Shown: piece by piece, positions 59,336 through 64,000 of the stretch
Numbering within the stretch: the first letter of the stretch is position 1
Layout of the letters: the number at the start of each line of letters is the position of its first letter
NCBI RefSeq assembly: GCF_040939455.1
Contig: NC_134124.1
Location: 31,447,138-31,511,137, forward strand
DNA: 64,000 bases
Source: Microcebus murinus
Taxonomy: Eukaryota > Chordata > Mammalia > Primates > Cheirogaleidae
Direction: 5' to 3'
Notes under the pieces: generated by a model
The model's database searches: none
Seen by the model: the letters and a program-made list of their open reading frames with translations, nothing else
What the model was told of the DNA's origin: nothing
Made by a program: the position numbers and the translations under genes

Positions 59336-60067
59336 ATGGGATTATTATGCTCCTCACCTTCACACACGGCCTCTCCTATTCAAGGTGCCTTTGAGGACAG
59401 GAATAGACGCAGCCAGGAAAGGCAGCCCGCAGGCCCTGCCGAGCCCCGATCACAAGTCAGGCAGAATCACAGCATCCTGGCGAACCTCGTCCTACCCTCT
59501 GCCTCCCCCACCCCCATTCCCGAGGCCCCCCACGCCAAGAGCTGGCATGTGGTCACACGGGACGCTGGCTAGCGTGTGGGCTCTCCGGCCCCAGCCCGGG
59601 GACCAATTCTTCGGCCTCAGCTGCAGCCCAGGCTCTTGCGTTTTTGACTGGCGCCCCAGGTGCTGATGCAGCCTGTGGGGATCCCAGCCCCACCTTCTGG
59701 AGCCTCCGCCTGCCTCCACGCTTGATGTGTCCTCAGCCTCCCCGCGTGTGCCAGGCACCACACGCGCCATCTGGCCGCCTCAGCCCGGCGCCGCTGGGGG
59801 TGGCCTCAGCACCTCCGTGTCGCTGCCAGTGGCTGGCCCCTCCCCGTGCTCAGGAAGTCAGGGCCGCCAGACTCCAAGTCCCTCAGCATCCCGTCGAAGC
59901 CCCAATAGGGACCTGCTTTTACTCCCAGAGCACACCTTTGTGGCTTTTGTCCCACAGAGAAGAGGAAAACAAAGGTAGAAACGGCGAGCCCCAGCTGCTC
60001 CTTGACCAGACCTTACACCCTTTCTGGGCTTTGCTTTTACCAGGGGTCAAAGATTCCACAGCCGGCC

Positions 60068-60419
60068 GGCCAGGCGCGGTGGCTCACACCTGTAATCCTA
60101 GCACTCTGGGAGGCCGAGGCAGGAGGATTATTTGAGCTTAGGAGTTCGAGACCAGCCTGAGCAAGAGCGAGGCCCCATCTCTACTAAAAAAAAAAAAACA
60201 GAAAGAAATTAGCTAGACAACTAAATTTTATATATATATATATATATATATAATTAGCTGGGCATGGTAGCACATGCCTGTAGTCCCAGCTACTCGGGAG
60301 GCTGAGGCAGGAGGATCGCTTGAGCCCAGGAGTTTGAGGTTGCTGTGAGCTAGGCTGACGCCACGGCACTCTAGCCCAGTTAATAGAGTGAGACTCTATC
60401 TCATAAAAAAAAAAAAAAA
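60068..60419 (+). mobile_element. Alu with (TA)n expansion
   Basis: Sense Alu whose middle AT block has grown to a (TA)n run at about 60229-60251. TSD aaagattccacag on both sides (about 60049 and 60420). Confidence 0.94.
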
Positions 60420-61039
60420 AAAGATTCCACAGGCCTGTCCATGCCACTGGGAGTCAAGGATTTTGTTCATTGCAGGCTCCATCTGCCAGCCTGCTGCCTG
60501 TCCACCTCCCTCCTCAGACTCAGGGAAAACTCTGGAAGAACAGGGCCAGGGTTTGAGCTGGCCAAGAGCCATGCTGAGGCCGCTCTGCTTGCTGCTCCGG
60601 CTGTCGGTGCTGTGACGTCACAGGTGCAGTTGCCCAGTCCCGAGCCCTGCACATCCCTCCCCACCTTGCAGTTGTGTGTAGAGCACACTCTGCACATTTG
60701 TTGGTCGAGGGACGGTGTGGCTTGATTTGCTATGGAAACCGAGCCCCTTCTTCCAGGCCCCAGGCTGGGTTAGCCGAGCCCTGGGGGCACTCCCCAGTCC
60801 AGGGAGCTGGGAATCTATCAGTCCCTCTCCAACAGGGTGGCATGATGAGGGGACAAGGGGCCAGCAATAGAGCACATCTGTCCGTGGGAGATCCAACGTG
60901 CAGGTCTTTCAGCAGAGCTCCCGAACTCTACCTGCTTCATCTGGGGAAAACATCGGACATTCCGCAAATATTGAGCAATTTCCATGCGGTGCTAGGGTAA
61001 CAAGAGGCAGCCTCTGCCTCTGCAGTCCCCAGTCGGTGC

Positions 61040-61215
61040 TGCAGCTCCTAGACCTTAGTGTGCCAAAGGATCACCTGGGAGGCTTAGTGAAAGGCAGACT
61101 CCCGGGCCCTGCCCCTGGGCCTTTTGATTCGGCAGGTCAAAGTGGGACCCAGATATGTGCGTTTTACTAAGCATGCCTTCGTTGGTCTGTAGGCCAAAGC
61201 CAAGAACCACTAGAC
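61040..61215 (+). mobile_element. MER5A (hAT-Charlie)
   Basis: Has aaggatcacctgggaggctt, gggccctgcccctgggcctt, ttgattcggcaggtc and ccaagaaccactag in the MER5A order. Confidence 0.8.
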
Positions 61216-61678
61216 TAGTGGGTACATGAGAGAACCCAAGTTGTGGAGTTAGGAGGGCACATGCTTGCTTCATGGGGCCTCTTCCCTGTCAGACCCTGGG
61301 ATCATGAAGGAGATCCACTGCCAGGGTCAGGGAGAGCCATTTGAGGGGCCAACACACTCCCGGGAGCCCACCCAGCCTGCCCTCCATAGGGGATTTTGGG
61401 AGAGGCTGGGGGCTGAGATATGGGCCTATGTCTTCCAAACTTGGGCATTTTGCCTCCATGGAGGTAGTTACTGAATTGGGCTTCAGTATCAGGCATGCCT
61501 GGGTACAGACCTTTGCTTCCAGGTCCATGACATTCCAGCGCGTTCGCCAACCTCTCCTCCCAGCTGCCCAGCCCCTGTGCTGCCGGTTGCTCGTCCACTC
61601 AACCTTGGGATTCGTGCGCACTCAGAACTTGGTTCTAGGCCTTCCGTGTGTCCCCCTCTATATTTTACCCTGAGATGC

Positions 61679-62060
61679 TGTTTTAGGCTGCTAGGGCCGC
61701 CATAACAAGTACCGCAGACGGACTGGGTGACAGCAGAAATCTATTTTCTCACAGTTCTGGGATCTAAAAGTCCAAGATCAAGGTGTCCACAGGGTTGGTT
61801 TCTTCTGAAGCCTCTCTCCTTGGCGTGTAGACGCCATCGTCCCCCTCTGTCCTCATAAGGTCTTCCCTCTGTGTCCATGCCCTGACCTCCTCTTAGAAGA
61901 ACACCAGTCATACTGGATCAGAATCCACCCTAATGACCTCATTTCACCTTAAGTACTTCTCAAAAGGCCCATCTGTCTCTAAATACAGCCCCATTCTGAG
62001 GTTCTGAGAGTTGGGACTTCAACACACGCATTTGGGGGGGACGAACATCAGCTCAAAACA
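61679..62060 (-). mobile_element. MLT1-type LTR
   Basis: Reversed LTR order: gctgctagggccgccataac, tattttctcacagttctggg, gtccaagatcaaggtgtcca, ccctaatgacctcatttcac, gggacttcaacacacgcatt and a final ggggggacgaacatcagctc. About 380 bp, near full length. A non-coding solo LTR. Confidence 0.75.
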
Positions 62061-62099
62061 GATGGTAATCCCATTCGTGTGGGGATCCGTGTGATGGCG

Positions 62100-62490
62100 A
62101 CCCACCTTTGTAGCAGCCTACCTGTTCCGCGTTCCTACCCACGCATCTGTAGCAGAACTCTCCCCCTCCCTGGGCGCCCCTCAGCCTTCCCATCCCAACA
62201 GATGCGTCTCCAGGGCTGTCCAGCTGCTCCTGGTGCTAACTTCGAGGTCGTCCTCGTTTACTCCCTCTGCCCCGCCCCCTCGTCCCGCCCATGCTCTGTG
62301 TCCATCTCCTCCAACGTCACACTCATCCCTACCATCTTGGCTCCTCCACCGCAGCCTTGGTTTCCTCCTGCCCATTGTCCTCACAAGCTGCCGTAACGAC
62401 CTCAAGATGAAAAGTCTCTGCTCAGCCCCCTGCGTGGAATGTTCTTTCTCCCTGTACTTTTCCTAACCAACTCCTGTCCTTATTATAGCA
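62100..62490 (+). mobile_element. Possible L2 fragment
   Basis: Pyrimidine-rich text with cgtggaatgttctttctccc, like the L2 3' coding end. Diverged, so uncertain. Confidence 0.4.
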
Positions 62491-62499
62491 GCTTAAATT

Positions 62500-63110
62500 T
62501 CCCTATTAGATTTCTAACTGCTGCAAGAAACAGCCCTCAAAATCTCTGTGGCTTCACACAATAGAAGTTTATTTCTTGCACATATAATGTCTAATTGGGG
62601 GGCCAACTGTGGTGGCTCATGTCTGTAGTCCTAACACTTTAGGAGGCCCAGGTGGGAGGATCGTTTGAGGCCAGGAGTTTGAGACCCTATCTATACAAAA
62701 AATAGAGAAATCAGCCAGGGATAGTAGCATGTGCCTATAGTCCTAGCTACTCCAGAGGCTGAGGCAGGAGGATCCACTGGAGCCCAGGAGTTTGAGGTTG
62801 TAGTGAGCTATGATGATGCTCCTACACTCCAGCCTGGGCAGCAGAGCAAGAAGACCCTGCCTCAAAAAAAAAAAAAAGCCTAATTGGGTATTCCCCATGA
62901 ACAGGCAGCCTTCCCTGTGGTCCTTCAGTAACCCAGGCCTTTTCCATCTGTAGCAATTCCCTTTGAGACCAGAGTCCTCCCAAGAGATGATGTGGCAGAC
63001 ACCCCCACTTCCATTAACCACTCCTGGCTGATGCATGTCCCTTCTGCTCACACCCCATTGGCCAGAGCTTGGCCATACTCCCCGCCCACCTAGCTGCAAG
63101 GGAGGCTGGG
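62500..63110 (-). mobile_element. Possible old LTR repeat split by an Alu
   Basis: atttctaactgctgcaagaa and tctgtggcttcacacaatag then gtttatttcttgcacat resemble the start of a reversed MaLR LTR. It resumes after the Alu at 62878. Family uncertain. Confidence 0.4.
62600..62877 (+). mobile_element. Old Alu inside an LTR-like repeat
   Basis: Sense AluJ-like copy without the middle block (right arm gtagtgagctatgatgatgc). TSD tctaattggg at 62590-62599 and cctaattggg at 62879-62888. Confidence 0.9.
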
Positions 63111-63224
63111 AAGGCAGACCAGTGGGAGCCACAGGCGGTGGAAGGCACAGGCAAGGCTGAGTGTCCCCAATCTCAGCAGCAAAGTCACTTGCCCAGAGAG
63201 GATGTTCTTTCCTCCTGTTGTGTA

Positions 63225-63400
63225 CCTTGTAACACAGTGTTAATTAGATATTTTGAGTATTTCATATCTGTTCTCCCCTGCCCTCCCCAGTAGAATGTAA
63301 GCTCCATAAGAGCAGATGCAAGTTCCACTTTGCCTACTGCTTCAGCCGCAGGGCCAAGGACGGGGTCTAGCCTGAGGTGGGCATTGAGTAAATAGAGGCT
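63225..63400 (+). mobile_element. L2 3' tail
   Basis: agtagaatgtaagctccata then gagcagatgcaagttccact and tgggcattgagtaaatag fits the L2 3' end, sense. Confidence 0.6.
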
Positions 63401-63434
63401 GAGGGAGGGAGGGAGGAGTAGTTGGGTGGAAGCT

Positions 63435-63600
63435 TAATTCTGCCACTAATTCCCTAGCTTTAAGTAAATTATTTATAACTCTAAGAGCCTCAGTTTCCTC
63501 TCATGTAAGAATCATTCTTACCTTAGATTTATTGTTCGACTAAATTAAGACAGTGTCATAAGGTCGCCAGCACATGCCTGAAATATAGTGGGGGAGTGAT
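63435..63600 (+). mobile_element. MIR fragment
   Basis: attctgccactaattcccta, taactctaagagcctcagtt and cagcacatgcctgaaatata: sense MIR. Confidence 0.65.
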
Positions 63601-63783
63601 GTGGCAATTACTGTAGGATTATAACATGTGGAGACTATATGTGCTCGAATACCATAGTAAAATGCTTCCAGAAAGTTCTCGTGTATGTGTCTGTGTGTAC
63701 ATCTATAAGAGCATATGCCTGGGCTTCCTTCTGGTGGAGGCTGGATTCTCTGGGACAGCCCCTCATGCCTACTCTCCCTCCAG

Positions 63784-63873
63784 GTTAAAGTTGAACAGCA
63801 AGAGGAGCCAGCTGGTGAGAGAACTGGAGGAAGCCACTCGGCAGGTGGCAACTCTGCACTCCCAGCTGAAAAG
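63784..63873 (+). CDS. WWC1: WWC1 coding exon 10: second coiled coil, continued
   Basis: This exon is 90 nt: one base finishing an Arg codon, 29 codons (LKLNSKRSQLVRELEEATRQ followed by VATLHSQLK), then two bases AG of a Ser codon that finishes in exon 11, outside the window. It lies between acceptor ctccctccag|G and donor AG|gtgagt. It covers human residues of about 396-424. Heptad Leu and Val with alternating charge mark the end of the coiled coil before a Ser-rich stretch. One change from human as I recall it: Ser for Asn in KRSQ. Bases 63874-64000 are the start of intron 10, with no recognisable feature. Confidence 0.97.
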
Positions 63874-64000
63874 GTGAGTGGTGGCTGGTGGGGTCACTGC
63901 CATCCCCTGGGGAAGGCCACTGGGCACACAGGTGCCCCCAGTGTCCCAGCCCGGACTCTACCCTTCACTTGAACTCCATGGCTTTAGTGCGGACGGGTTG

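Larger units (their letters stand above)
56950..63783 (+). other. WWC1: WWC1 intron 9
   Basis: This 6.83-kb intron carries Alus at 60.07 and 62.60 kb, a MER5A, an antisense MLT1-type LTR, L2 and MIR pieces and a (CT)n run. In human, the memory-associated SNP rs17070145 lies in WWC1 intron 9, so this is the matching interval. Nothing is recognised in 56950-57390, 57960-58630, 58800-59280, 59340-60050, 60440-61030 or 61220-61670. Confidence 0.8.

Noticed and set aside
58778..59572. 264-codon open frame in intron 9
   Set aside because: It crosses a (CT)n tract and shows no domain or splice structure; overlapping frames on both strands are also open because of local base composition.
61679..62060. 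Endogenous retrovirus coding region
   Set aside because: Only a solo MaLR-type LTR is present; no gag, pol or env-like sequence is seen nearby.

Overview
This is a stretch of primate nuclear DNA carrying nine consecutive internal coding exons of one gene on the + strand, WWC1 (KIBRA). KIBRA is a scaffold of the Hippo pathway and of neuronal synapses. Nearly all the rest is intron filled with interspersed repeats. The only young SINE is a dimeric 7SL-derived Alu, so the source is a primate. Most copies share a middle block reading like 'aattaattggccaacta' and a right arm with 'ctaggctgacgccac'. From memory this form is typical of strepsirrhines, and I favour a lemur over a loris or galago. No AluS/AluY-like copies are visible.

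Layout: 1-22526 is the 3' part of intron 1 (coding exon 1, with the start codon and first WW domain, lies upstream). The coding exons, numbered as in the human gene, are: 2 (22527-22636), 3 (28995-29198), 4 (41127-41203), 5 (42560-42639), 6 (50012-50141), 7 (51437-51583), 8 (52855-52928), 9 (56707-56949) and 10 (63784-63873). The window ends just inside intron 10. All junctions are GT-AG and all reading phases join without a break. The exons give about 385 continuous residues, matching human residues of about 41-425 as I recall them: the second (atypical) WW domain, the first coiled coil, a Ser-rich linker and most of the second coiled coil. The C2 domain and aPKC-binding tail lie downstream.

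Repeats: about 27 Alus, many with clear target-site duplications (TSDs); many MIR and L2 fragments; L1M 3' ends; a HAL1 body; MaLR-type LTR fragments (MLT1); MER20 and MER5A hAT elements; Tigger/Tc-type remnants; and a 567-bp TA-flanked mariner-like element with 22-bp inverted ends. A CpG-rich segment in intron 5 (about 47.55-48.26 kb) is the only promoter-like sequence I see.

I found no second protein-coding gene, structural RNA gene, CRISPR array or bacterial-type system, and nothing that amounts to a new biological system. The best leads are an Alu with an apparent 3' transduction, two tiny TSD-flanked poly(A) insertions of unknown source, the mariner-like element, the intron-5 CpG island and a Lys-to-Gln change in the second WW domain made at an exon junction. 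Comparisons with human proteins and repeat families are from memory; no search was run.
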